Source: CAVTOO01 sp963736355
Lineage (GTDB): Bacteria; Pseudomonadota; Alphaproteobacteria; Rhizobiales; Xanthobacteraceae
Direction: 5' to 3'
Assembly (NCBI GenBank): GCA_963736355.1
Contig: CAVTOO010000002.1
Location: 248,001-312,000, forward strand
Length of the DNA stretch: 64,000 nt
This document shows, piece by piece, positions 10,101 through 18,634 of this stretch. The position numbers were made by a program, and so were the translations under genes. Below the pieces are notes generated by a model. The model had not been told where the DNA came from. It worked only from the letters and a program-made list of their open reading frames with translations, and searched no databases. The stretch's first letter is position 1. Each line of letters starts with the position of its first letter.

Positions 10101-10980
10101 CAGGGCCGTGTTGTCGGCATGGACTGGCGAATACGTTGTGAGAAATCAGGTGCCCCCTCGGCCGCCTGCGCGGCCTCGTTGATGAGGGAGCGCCGGCGCA
10201 TTTCGTCGAACGGCAGCGGCGTGTCCAACCGGCCCGAATGATAGAGATAACTTTCGATCAGACCATTGAGCAGATGGCCTCCCTTTGCGTTACGCGACAG
10301 CAGAATTCGATATGCATTCAGCGCGAACCTGCCCCCGTTCCCAGAGCGGGCATATCAACGTCCGACAACATGCGATCCACCGGGCCAATGGCGTGGACCT
10401 CCCACCTCGCTCGCGCCGATCTCCCAACCCGCACCGCCCCAGATGACATCGACCACACCGAGTTCGCCGGAAGCATCGCGAACAAAAAGAGATTCGGCGC
10501 CTCACTGGACCGCAACCCGCCGCCCTGGCCGCGAGCATGACGCCGCAACAGGCACCACACATCCGCCAGCCTCGTTTCATGACGGTCATTGAGCTCCGCG
10601 ATAATCTCGTCGTCGTTCGATGGACGGGTCAACGTATAGCTTCGGAGCGTGACATCAGCGGCCTCGTTCTCGATCTTCACGACATAGCGCTGCGAGAACC
10701 TCGCTCCGAGCCAGGAAATCCTGACGTCAGCCGTTGCGGAGATATCCTCCTTGAAATGCAGGCGCGCCACAAAGCGATCCTGTGGCAGCAACGAAGAGGT
10801 GGACGGCGGATCGAACGACTCCTCGGGCGACGCGCGGAGCGAACAACTCACGGCTGTGCTGGCAGATAATGTATCGGCGCGCACCGCCGGCGGATCATTG
10901 TCGTTCGCGGCTACGCCGGGATTACCGGCCGCAATGAAGAGAAACGCCGAACAAAAAATTGGTCTGAACCGGTGCTGCAT
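10101..10980 (-). CDS. Exported protein of unknown function, one frame break
   Basis: Starts MQHRFRPIFCSAFLFIAAGN with a Sec signal peptide, likely cleaved after GVAA near residue 25. The mature part contains VARLHFKEDISATADVRISW and RYVVKIENEAADVTLRSY, suggesting a beta-rich periplasmic domain. The first frame stops at 10318, but another frame continues smoothly: GRFALNAYRILLSRNAKGG, LLNGLIESYLYHSGRLDTPL, then a stop at 10101-10103. The junction is near 10325-10340. I therefore read one ~292-residue protein. I do not recognise the family and found no catalytic motif. Its neighbours (ppc, an amidohydrolase) give no clue to function. Confidence 0.6.
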
Positions 10981-11163
10981 CTGGGCCTCCGTGAGTCGGG
11001 CAATGCCCACACGGTAAACCGGACATGAACAGTGTAAATTAAAGCCACGGGTTCTGGTTAAGGATAGAAGGAAAACTAAAAGCTGCTAAAAATGGATCGA
11101 ACTTGAAGCGCACAATCTTTTCTCCTCGCCTTCCCCGCCGCATCGAAAGCCGAGCCCCGGAAC

Positions 11164-12039
11164 ATGAAACAGCCAGACGCTTTCGAAATCATCGACGCGC
11201 AAATTCACGAACCCACACCGCCGAGCAAGCTCGGCGCAGGGTTCACCCCTGAGGCGGCAACGCTCGTCAATGTCGAACTCGCGCGCGAGGCGATGGACAG
11301 CGTCGGCGTCGATATCGCGCTTGGCGTGGCGAGCGAGAAATTCATTGCGGCATCCGTGCAACGCTACCCGGAGCGTTTTGCCGGTGTCGTGACGTTCGAC
11401 CACGCTGCGGGCGATCTCGACGCCGAGGCGGCGCGCGTGCGGCGGCTGCCGGGTGTCGTTGCCGGCCGGGCCCTGATCACGAATTATCGCGACGCGATCC
11501 TGTGGCCGGCGTTCACGGAAGGAAAATTCGAGCCGCTGTTTCGCGCAGCCGCACGCGAAAAACTGCCGCTGTTCATCTCAAGTCACGGCTGGGCCGCGCA
11601 GATGGATGCCGTTGCAGCACGCTACCCGGACCTGACGCTGATTATCGACCACATCGGCGTCAGCCAGACGCCGTATTCGCCGCCGCGCGAACAGCCGTGG
11701 GACCGGCTGCCCGATCTGCTGGCGCTCGCCCGCTATCCAAATGTGCACGTGAAACTTTGCGGTGCGCCGCTGCTGTCGACCGGCTCTTATCCTTATGACG
11801 ACGTCTGGCCGTATCTCGACCAGGTGTTCGCAGCCTTCGGCTCCGACCGCATCCTATGGGCCAGCGATTACACGCGCCTGCGCGAGGCGAACCTGCCGCC
11901 CGGCAATGCGACGCGGCGGCGCGGGATGCTCTACAGCGACTGCCTGAATTTTCTGCGCGAGACCGATCGGCTGTCGGTGTCGGACAAGAAAAACATCTTC
12001 GGCGCCACCGCCCGGCGGGTGCTGAATTGGCAAAAATGA
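11164..12039 (+). CDS. Amidohydrolase family 2 protein (TIM-barrel metal-dependent hydrolase)
   Basis: A 291-residue member of the Amidohydro_2 family (relatives of ACMSD and 2-pyrone-4,6-dicarbonate hydrolase). Metal-site and active-site positions are visible: IIDAQIHEP near the N-terminus (D-x-Q-x-H variant of the HxH start), FISSHGWAAQMD (His), LIIDHIGVSQ (His) and ILWASDYTRL (Asp), with IFGATARRVLNW at the end. No signal peptide, so cytosolic. It stands alone between an exported unknown and a membrane protein, so the substrate is undetermined; decarboxylase or lactonase activity is equally possible. Confidence 0.85.
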   Translation: MKQPDAFEIIDAQIHEPTPPSKLGAGFTPEAATLVNVELAREAMDSVGVDIALGVASEKFIAASVQRYPERFAGVVTFDHAAGDLDAEAARVRRLPGVVAGRALITNYRDAILWPAFTEGKFEPLFRAAAREKLPLFISSHGWAAQMDAVAARYPDLTLIIDHIGVSQTPYSPPREQPWDRLPDLLALARYPNVHVKLCGAPLLSTGSYPYDDVWPYLDQVFAAFGSDRILWASDYTRLREANLPPGNATRRRGMLYSDCLNFLRETDRLSVSDKKNIFGATARRVLNWQK

Positions 12040-12093
12040 CACTCTGCTGCTCAGCGTGACGCTCGCTCGCGCAGTGCAAATTGCGCCCGAGAC

Positions 12094-12678
12094 CTACGCC
12101 TCGGTTTGCCGATTTTGGTTTTTCTGCATTAATTTCCGGAAGCCTTCGGCATCGCCATAGTCCTCGAAAGACACGTAGTGAGGATGCGCCCCGACGACGC
12201 GCCGGGCATGCTTGATCGGACACCAGTATTGTTCCGTGCGGCCGGCAATCTCGCGGACATATGCGATCAGGCCGTTGCCGTATGAGCAGTAAGCGCAGTT
12301 GATCTTTTCCAGCGTATTCAGATAGCCAAGGTGACGGCGATCGAAAATGAAATAGTCGCGCCGTCTCACCTTGGGAATTCCGTACACAGGAAAACACACG
12401 GCCTGAAAAACGGTCACGGCGAGATCGAGAAAAATAAACGGAACAATCAACGCATAAATCACCGGTGCGGTGACAATCACCAGAATGCCCGCTTTCGCGA
12501 CGTAGGTCCAAAGTCGCGTCCGCAATTCGCGATGCCGGCGGAGAATCTCCTGCTCAAAAATGGCGCGGCCCCTTTCGAGGCCGAAGTGAAGCTCGGCCCG
12601 GCGCTGCGCCAACTCGGCGTCGAGTTCAGCCTCCAGTTCGCGGATCTTCTCGGTGAGCGCGACGATATTGGGATTCAT
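12094..12678 (-). CDS. Conserved-type membrane protein with coiled coil and C-terminal Cys/His cluster
   Basis: A 194-residue protein. ATG 12678 is chosen because GGAGG lies 7 nt upstream; an upstream in-frame ATG lacks this. Residues 7-57 form a charged coiled coil (LTEKIRELEAELDAELAQRR). Two hydrophobic helices at about 60-83 and 84-103 form a membrane hairpin. The C-terminal part has Cys128-x2-Cys131 (NCAYCSYGNG) and Cys153 with His157 (WCPIKHAR), a plausible metal or redox site. Function unknown. Its stop lies close to the amidohydrolase stop (convergent). Confidence 0.75.
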   Translation of the reverse strand: MNPNIVALTEKIRELEAELDAELAQRRAELHFGLERGRAIFEQEILRRHRELRTRLWTYVAKAGILVIVTAPVIYALIVPFIFLDLAVTVFQAVCFPVYGIPKVRRRDYFIFDRRHLGYLNTLEKINCAYCSYGNGLIAYVREIAGRTEQYWCPIKHARRVVGAHPHYVSFEDYGDAEGFRKLMQKNQNRQTEA

Positions 12679-12778
12679 CGGAAGCCTCCGCAGCAGCGAC
12701 AATAGCCGCGAATGCGACCAGGCTGCACTCAAGCTGTAGCACAGGATCGGCTTGTCGGGCTTTCCACAACGCGTGCGG

Positions 12779-13444
12779 TCAGAGCGCGTCGCCGGTCAAC
12801 GCCATGTCGGTCGCGGAAGTGCCGTCCTCCGGCGGCGGGGGCTGCGGCGTCGCCATCATCGACGGCCGCTTTGCGTGATGCGCGTAGTAGTCCGCGAGGC
12901 CCGGATGCGTGCCACGCCAGTCGAACCGCGCGTGGCGGAAATCGAGATAACCGAGGCCGCAGCAGATCGCGATATCGCCGAGATCGAAGCGCTCGCGCGA
13001 CCAATTATCGACCTCGCCTTCCAGAAGATCGAGCGTCTGCCGCACCGCCTGCCGGCTGCCATCGGCAATGACATTTGACTTTAGTTCTTTCGGCCGCAGA
13101 TTTTCCGACACCCAGCGGATGGCCTTGTCGATGATGCCTTCGCCAAATCCATAGCGCCGCATCACGTCGAGACGCTCAAGGCCCTTCGCCGGCAACATCG
13201 ACGGCCCGCCAAAATTGGTCGCAAGGTAATCGCAGATGACGGTCGAGTTCGGAATGACCGTTCCGTCCGCGAGCACCATGGCCGGAATCTGGCCGACCGG
13301 ATTGATCCTGGCGAAGTCGCTATATGACCCGTCGGCCGACGCAACACGTGCCGCGCGCTCAATCTTGTCGTTGATCCCCAGCTCGTAGGCGCACACCAGA
13401 ACCTTGCGCACATAGGGAGAGCGAGCGGACGAGTAGAGCTTCAT
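12779..13444 (-). CDS. Glutathione S-transferase family protein
   Basis: A 221-residue soluble GST. The thioredoxin-like N-terminal domain starts MKLYSSARSPYVRKVLVCAY and contains NPVGQIPAMVLADGTVIPNSTVICDYL, the cis-Pro and glutathione-binding (S-T/S) motifs. The helical C-terminal domain includes DLGDIAICCGLGYLDFR, the N-capping-box region. The ATG at 13444 directly before KLYSS is preferred to one 15 nt upstream. A Pro-rich tail (PQPPPPEDG) is slightly unusual. It detoxifies electrophiles or has a peroxidase-type role; substrate unknown. Confidence 0.88.
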   Translation of the reverse strand: MKLYSSARSPYVRKVLVCAYELGINDKIERAARVASADGSYSDFARINPVGQIPAMVLADGTVIPNSTVICDYLATNFGGPSMLPAKGLERLDVMRRYGFGEGIIDKAIRWVSENLRPKELKSNVIADGSRQAVRQTLDLLEGEVDNWSRERFDLGDIAICCGLGYLDFRHARFDWRGTHPGLADYYAHHAKRPSMMATPQPPPPEDGTSATDMALTGDAL

Positions 13445-13749
13445 GGGGCCTCTGGACACTGCATCACCGCAAACGCGTTCATACCGCTCTATCCGGAATT
13501 AATGAAGCAATGCGAGCGGCGCGCATGCCCGGGTGCGTTGCGCTGCACCAGCAGCGATCGCAAGTGCCGCGCTGCGAAACAAATGTCCGGCATGTTGCGG
13601 ACTCGTGTTTCGATAGATGAAAGCGGAGTATTACCGGCGCGCAACGACCGCGACCCCAACATCATTGCCAGATATTTTGAACTGCGTAGTGTGAGCGCAA
13701 CGCCGCGACCAACGCGCCGTCAGACAACAATCAAAATTCAGAGGGAAAC
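13445..13749. other. Intergenic region upstream of the TctC/Bug cluster
   Basis: About 305 nt between the divergent GST gene and the first TctC gene. It must hold both promoters. A good SD (GAGGGAAAC) precedes the ATG at 13750. I see no gene, RNA or clear operator. Confidence 0.4.
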
Positions 13750-14724
13750 ATGCTTAAACGATCGCTTCTGCTGTCACTGGGAATGGGGCTGATTTTTGCA
13801 GCAACTCCTGCGCGTGTTGAAGCGCAGGATTATCCCAATCGCGAGATCAAAATGGTCCTCGGCTTTCCCGCCGGCGGCTCAACCGACATTCAAGCGCGCA
13901 TCCTCGCCGACAAGCTGTCGACGGTTCTTGGCCAGCGCGTGATTGTCGAGAATCGCGGCGGCGCCAATGGCGCAACGGCCACACGCGGCGTCGCGCGCAG
14001 CGACAAGGACGGCTACACGCTCGCCTTCAACGGCACCGACCTGCCGATCAACCTGCAGGGCATGAGAGAGCCGGGCTACAGCCTCGACGACTTCACCATC
14101 ATCGGCGCGTTTGCCTACAGCCCGATGGTGCTGATCACCACATCGAAGAATACCAAGGCAAAGTCGCTGAAGGAATTCGTCGCCTATGCCAAGGCCAACC
14201 CCGGCAAGCTGAGCTACGCGACCTTCGGACCTCAGAGCATCGCCAACCTCGCCGCCAACCGCTTCAAGGAGCAGGTGGGGATCGACTGGCGCGAGGTACC
14301 CTACAAGGGCGCGCCGCAGATCGTGCAGGATATGCTCAACGGCAATGTCGATGCCTATTGGGGCCTCACCACTGTCGGCTCGCAGCTGAATGGCCAGCCT
14401 GACATCGTGCTGCTCGGCCTTGCTGACAACAAGCGCAACGAGCGGCTGCCGGATGTGCCGACATTTGTCGAGCAGGGTGTGTCGCAGTTTGTTGAATTCA
14501 GCGCCACCGGCCTGTGGGTCCCTGCCGGCACTCCGAAGCCGGTTGTCGACAAACTGCGCAAGGCTCTCGCCGACGTCCGGGCCATGGACGACGTGAAGGC
14601 GCTGCTCGGCAAGTCCGGCAACGCCATTCTCGCTATGACGCCCGAGGAATACGAGAAGGACGTTCGCAACTCCTCGGCCCGATACGGCGCCGAATTCAAG
14701 AAGCTCGGCATCCAGGCGGAGTGA
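13750..14724 (+). CDS. TctC/Bug family periplasmic solute-binding protein 1
   Basis: A 324-residue tripartite-tricarboxylate-transporter-type receptor. The Sec signal peptide is residues 1-25 (LLLSLGMGLIFAATPARVEA). The mature part carries the family landmarks DYPNREIKMVLGFPAGGSTD (first ligand loop), LGQRVIVENRGGANGATAT, DGYTLAFN, AYAKANPGKLSYATFGPQS and LPDVPTFVEQG. Such proteins capture carboxylates or similar small organic acids in the periplasm. It is the first of three tandem paralogues and has no TctA/TctB partners in the window. Probably transcribed together with the two genes after it. Confidence 0.93.
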   Translation: MLKRSLLLSLGMGLIFAATPARVEAQDYPNREIKMVLGFPAGGSTDIQARILADKLSTVLGQRVIVENRGGANGATATRGVARSDKDGYTLAFNGTDLPINLQGMREPGYSLDDFTIIGAFAYSPMVLITTSKNTKAKSLKEFVAYAKANPGKLSYATFGPQSIANLAANRFKEQVGIDWREVPYKGAPQIVQDMLNGNVDAYWGLTTVGSQLNGQPDIVLLGLADNKRNERLPDVPTFVEQGVSQFVEFSATGLWVPAGTPKPVVDKLRKALADVRAMDDVKALLGKSGNAILAMTPEEYEKDVRNSSARYGAEFKKLGIQAE

Positions 14725-14738
14725 CCCGGCCCAACGCA

Positions 14739-14760
14739 GCGCGCGGCGCAAGCCGCGCGC
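14739..14760 (+). promoter_or_regulatory. GNRA-capped hairpin between TctC paralogues 1 and 2
   Basis: Perfect 9-bp GC stem (14739-14747 with 14752-14760) closed by a GCAA tetraloop, 14 nt after the stop of the first binding-protein gene. No U-tract follows, so it is more likely an mRNA-stabilising or processing element than a terminator. Inference only. Confidence 0.5.
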
Positions 14761-14796
14761 GCGCACCGACGCACGATCGACCCACAGAGAGAAGAA

Positions 14797-15783
14797 ATGA
14801 TTTTTTTTGAAAACCTGACGACGAAACTCGCGCTTGTTGCCGGGCTGGCCGTGACGCTGACAGCGGCCGCACCGGCCTCGGCGCAGACTTTCCCCGATCG
14901 CGAAATCAAGGTCGTCGTGACCTTCGCGGCGGGTGGCCCGACCGACGTCGTCGGGCGGATCATCGCGGAGCATATGGGCAAAGCCCTCGGCCAGCGCATG
15001 ATCGTGGAGAATCGCGCCGGCGCCAACGGCGCGACGGCGACGCGCGCCGTCGCCCGAGGAGAAGCGAATGGCTACACGATCCTGCTCAATGCTTCCAACA
15101 TGGGAACGAACATCATCGGCATGCTCGATCCCGGCTATACCTGGGACGATTTTACGGTCATCGGCGGCATTTCCTATTCACCGTTCGTGATGATGGCCAA
15201 CACCGCCGGGTCCAAGACAAAAACCGTGAAGGACATGATGGCCTACGCCAAGGCCAATCCCGGCAAGCTCAAATTTGCCTCGCTCGGACCGCAGAGCCTG
15301 AACGCCCTGCTGCCGCAGCGTCTCGGCATGCTGGCCAAGATCGAGTGGCAGGAAGTCCCCTATCGCAGCGGCGCGCAGGTTGTGCCGGATCTGCTGAACG
15401 GCACGATGGACGTTTACTTCGGACTGCTGAGCACCGGCGTCTCCGTGTTCGGCCGCCCCGACATCGAGGTCATGGGCATCTCGGAGCCCGCGCGCAACAA
15501 GCTGCTGCCGACCGTTCCGACGTTTGCGGAACAGGGCTTCCCGGAGATCAACGATTTCAGCGTCAACGGATTCTGGGTGCCGAAGGACACACCCAAGCCG
15601 GTGGTCGAGAAGCTGCGCGCGGCACTGGAAGAAGCCAAGAAGTCGCCGGAGTTTCAGGCGCAGGTCGAGAAGACCGGCAACCTGATTTACAAGGAAAGCC
15701 ACGAGCAGTTCGATGCGCTGATCAAGCGCCTGACCAATCAAGTCGCAGGCGACTTCAAGCGGCTCGGCATCAAGCCGGAATAA
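14797..15783 (+). CDS. TctC/Bug family periplasmic solute-binding protein 2
   Basis: A 328-residue paralogue. Signal peptide 1-30 (LALVAGLAVTLTAAAPASA, cleaved before QTFPDREIK). Shares the first-loop motif VVTFAAGGPTDVVGRIIAEH, LGQRMIVENRAGANGATATR, GYTILLNASNMGTN, ANPGKLKFASLGPQS, PTFAEQGFPEI and a C-terminal FKRLGIKPE nearly identical to its neighbours. The start has GAGAGAAGAA just upstream. Ligand unknown; the different residues around the NASNMG loop suggest a specificity distinct from paralogue 1. Confidence 0.93.
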   Translation: MIFFENLTTKLALVAGLAVTLTAAAPASAQTFPDREIKVVVTFAAGGPTDVVGRIIAEHMGKALGQRMIVENRAGANGATATRAVARGEANGYTILLNASNMGTNIIGMLDPGYTWDDFTVIGGISYSPFVMMANTAGSKTKTVKDMMAYAKANPGKLKFASLGPQSLNALLPQRLGMLAKIEWQEVPYRSGAQVVPDLLNGTMDVYFGLLSTGVSVFGRPDIEVMGISEPARNKLLPTVPTFAEQGFPEINDFSVNGFWVPKDTPKPVVEKLRAALEEAKKSPEFQAQVEKTGNLIYKESHEQFDALIKRLTNQVAGDFKRLGIKPE

Positions 15784-15794
15784 AGCAGGCCGGC

Positions 15795-15827
15795 ACGTGA
15801 CGGCGCGTCACGGACGCACCGTCACGT
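15795..15827 (+). promoter_or_regulatory. Hairpin between TctC paralogues 2 and 3
   Basis: A 9-bp perfect stem ACGTGACGG / CCGTCACGT (15795-15803 with 15819-15827) with a 15-nt loop, 11 nt after the stop codon. There is no poly-U, so it may be a processing or attenuation element in the same way as the hairpin at 14739. Confidence 0.45.
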
Positions 15828-15895
15828 CCAGCTATGCGTCACAGGCTATGAAAACGACCATATCCAAAAAAATAATTTGAATGGGAGAGATACCA

Positions 15896-16870
15896 ATGAA
15901 AAGGAACAGCCTTCTCGCCGGTCTGTTCGGCCTGATGATCGCGGCCACAGGCCTGAGCAGCGCGACTGCACAAGACTATCCGAACCGGGAAATCAAGCTG
16001 GTCGTCGGCTACGCGCCGGGCGGCATCACCAATACGCTGGCGCGCATCCTGGCTGAGAAGATGTCGGATGTGCTGGGCCAGCGCGTCATCGTCGAGAACC
16101 GGCCGGGCGTGAATGGCGCCATCGCCACGCGCGCGGTGAAGCGCGCCACGCCGGATGGCTACACGCTGATCTTCAATTCCACCAACATGGCGATGAATCT
16201 CTACGGCCTGAAAGAGCCGGGCTATGTGTGGGACGATTTCGTGCTGGTCGGCAGCATGTCCTATGGGCCGCTGGTGCTGGTCGCGAACACGGCCTCGAGC
16301 AAAGCGAAGACGCTGCAAGAACTCATCGCGTACGGCAAGGCAAACCCCGGCAAGCTGACATTTGCGACGCTCGGACCGCAAAGCATCCAGAACGTGGCGT
16401 CCGAACGGCTCAACGCGCTGACCGGAATCGGCTGGCGGCAAATCCCCTACAAGGGAGTCGATCAGGTGATGCCGGATATCCTCAACGGCACGGTCGATGC
16501 GTATTTCTTCGTGCCCAACACGGCGGTCCAGGTCATCAACCAGCCGAACATGGTCGGCATGGGTGTCACCGACAAGCGCCGCATGGAGTTGATGCCGAAC
16601 GTGCCGACATTCATCGAAGCCGGCATTCCTGCTATCAATGACTATGCCCTGACAGGCGTCTGGGCCCCGGCCGGCACACCGCAGCCGATCCTCGACAAGC
16701 TCCGCGCCGCCATGGCCCAGGTCATCAATGCGAAGGAGACAAAGGAGCTGATCGAAAAGACCGGCTCCGTTGTCTACATGGATTCACGGCAGCAGTTCGA
16801 CACGGAGATCCGCAAGCAGACCGAGCAATACACCGAAGACTTCAAAAAGCTGGGCATTCAGCCGGAATAA
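15896..16870 (+). CDS. TctC/Bug family periplasmic solute-binding protein 3
   Basis: A 324-residue paralogue starting MKRNSLLAGLFGLMIAATGL; ATG 15896 is favoured by GGGAGAG 7 nt upstream over an in-frame ATG 15 nt earlier. Signal cleavage after residues SSATA, before QDYPNREIK. Motifs: VVGYAPGGITNTLARILAEK, LGQRVIVENRPGVNGAIATR, FNSTNMAMNLYGLKEPGY, ANPGKLTFATLGPQS, FKKLGIQPE. The FAD-linked dehydrogenase starts 33 nt after the stop, probably in the same transcript. This suggests that the bound ligand is a 2-hydroxy acid or is converted to one (inference). Confidence 0.93.
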   Translation: MKRNSLLAGLFGLMIAATGLSSATAQDYPNREIKLVVGYAPGGITNTLARILAEKMSDVLGQRVIVENRPGVNGAIATRAVKRATPDGYTLIFNSTNMAMNLYGLKEPGYVWDDFVLVGSMSYGPLVLVANTASSKAKTLQELIAYGKANPGKLTFATLGPQSIQNVASERLNALTGIGWRQIPYKGVDQVMPDILNGTVDAYFFVPNTAVQVINQPNMVGMGVTDKRRMELMPNVPTFIEAGIPAINDYALTGVWAPAGTPQPILDKLRAAMAQVINAKETKELIEKTGSVVYMDSRQQFDTEIRKQTEQYTEDFKKLGIQPE

Positions 16871-16902
16871 ACCGGACACGCCAGACGGGTGGAGCGACAT
16901 CG

Positions 16903-18387
16903 ATGGCCAAACTGCTTTCATCCGAGATCACGCAAGCGCTTCACGCCATCGTCGGTGACAAGGGCCTTGTTACCGACACCGCATTGCTGAAATTCCACAA
17001 CGCCGACTGGTTCGGCGCGGCGCGCGGCCGGGCCGCGGCCGTGGTCAAGCCGGCGACGACCGCGGAGGTCGCCGCCATCGTTGCGTTCTGCAACGCCAAT
17101 AATCTGAAGATGGTGCCGCAGGGCGGCCTGACCGGCCTGATGGGCGGGGGCTCGCCTGTCCACGATGACGACGAAGTGCTGGTGTCGCTGGCGCGCATGA
17201 ACCGCATTCTCGACGTCAATGCCGATGGCTACACCATGACGGTCGAAGCCGGCGCGGTGCTGCAAAGCATCCAGCAGGCCGCGACCGAGCATGACCGCTT
17301 CTTTCCGTTGCGGATCGGCTCGCAAGGCTCATGCATGATCGGCGGCAACATCTCGACCAATGCCGGCGGCGTGAACATGCTCCACTACGGCAATGCGCGT
17401 CAGCTGGTGATGGGGCTGGAAGTGGTACTGCCGGACGGACAGATCTGGGACGGGCTGCGCGCACTGAAGAAAGACAACACCGGCTATCACCTGAAAGAGC
17501 TGTTCATCGGCGCCGAAGGCACGCTCGGCATCGTCACCAAGGCCGTGCTCAAGCTCTTCCCGAAGCCGAAGGATGTGGCGACTGCCTGGATCGCGGTGCG
17601 TGACCCAGCCGCGGCAATCCAGATGCTGTCCGAGGCGCGTGGCGCATCGGCCGACAGCGTCACCTCCTGCGAATTGCTGAACTCCTTCTCGGTCGAATGC
17701 ATTCTCCAGTACGGCCAGAATCTGCAACGACCGATTGCCGGGCAACACGACTGGCATGTGCTGATGGAATGGTCATCGCCGCGTGCGGCCGGCGAAGATG
17801 CCTCCGGCACGATGACCGAACGAATGGAAACCTACCTCGCCGACTGTCTCGAGCGCGGCCTCGCGATCGACGCCACGCTGGCGCAATCGGTGGCGCAGGC
17901 ACGCAACATGTGGGCGATCCGCGAGAGCAGCGGCAGCTCGATGCAGCGGCAGCCCAACCCGACCTGCTCGTTCGATGTCTCGGTGGCGGTGAACAAGATT
18001 CCCGACCTCATCGAACGCGCCAATGCCGCCGCGCTGAAGGCGGTGCCCGGCGTGCGCCCGCGCCCCGGCGGTCATGTCGGCGACGGCAACATCCACTATT
18101 CCTTCACCGCGCCGGAGCACATCACCACCAAGGCCGACTACGCGCCGATGGTGAAAGTGCTGGACGAGATCGTCAACGACATGGTCGCCGAGATCGACGG
18201 CTCGTTCTCGGCCGAACACGGCATCGGCATCATCAAGGTGATGGAGCTGGAGCATTACCGCTCGCCCGTTGAACTCGACATCATGCGCGCCATCAAACGC
18301 GCGCTCGACCCCAAGCATTTGATGAATCCGGGCAAAGTGATCCGCGTCGATCCGACCGAGACCGCGCTGGAACGCGGCACGATCTAG
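16903..18387 (+). CDS. FAD-binding oxidoreductase (GlcD / D-2-hydroxyglutarate dehydrogenase-like)
   Basis: A 494-residue flavoprotein of the VAO/PCMH fold. The FAD-binding half contains VVKPATTAEVAAIVAFCNAN, VPQGGLTGLMGGGSP (phosphate-binding), SCMIGGNISTNAGGVNMLHYG and ELFIGAEGTLGIVTKAVLKL. The C-terminal FAD_oxidase_C domain has the metal/substrate motif RPGGHVGDGNIHYSF (His-x-Gly-Asp-Gly-Asn-His) and SAEHGIGIIK. It oxidises a D-2-hydroxy acid and passes electrons to the respiratory chain, acting at the inner face of the membrane. Its position directly after a TctC gene suggests uptake plus oxidation of one substrate. Glycolate, D-lactate and D-2-hydroxyglutarate cannot be told apart by eye. 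Confidence 0.88.
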   Translation: MAKLLSSEITQALHAIVGDKGLVTDTALLKFHNADWFGAARGRAAAVVKPATTAEVAAIVAFCNANNLKMVPQGGLTGLMGGGSPVHDDDEVLVSLARMNRILDVNADGYTMTVEAGAVLQSIQQAATEHDRFFPLRIGSQGSCMIGGNISTNAGGVNMLHYGNARQLVMGLEVVLPDGQIWDGLRALKKDNTGYHLKELFIGAEGTLGIVTKAVLKLFPKPKDVATAWIAVRDPAAAIQMLSEARGASADSVTSCELLNSFSVECILQYGQNLQRPIAGQHDWHVLMEWSSPRAAGEDASGTMTERMETYLADCLERGLAIDATLAQSVAQARNMWAIRESSGSSMQRQPNPTCSFDVSVAVNKIPDLIERANAAALKAVPGVRPRPGGHVGDGNIHYSFTAPEHITTKADYAPMVKVLDEIVNDMVAEIDGSFSAEHGIGIIKVMELEHYRSPVELDIMRAIKRALDPKHLMNPGKVIRVDPTETALERGTI

Positions 18388-18634
18388 CCAGCGCTGCGCC
18401 AGCAAAACCTTCCAAATTCTGGCCCATCACACCGGCGAGACATACGCCTTTGTAAAGAAACACCAATATTGGCCTGTGGACGCCTGTTTCGGCTACGGAA
18501 AAATGCGCCTGCCACAAGGCAGGAGTGTCCGGCAGCGCCGCATGCTATCGTGACGCCGGCAACAGGCCACGACCGCAAAGATACCGACAAGCGTATCAAG
18601 CGATAAAACCAGACCAGACTCCGGGAGAGATTCC

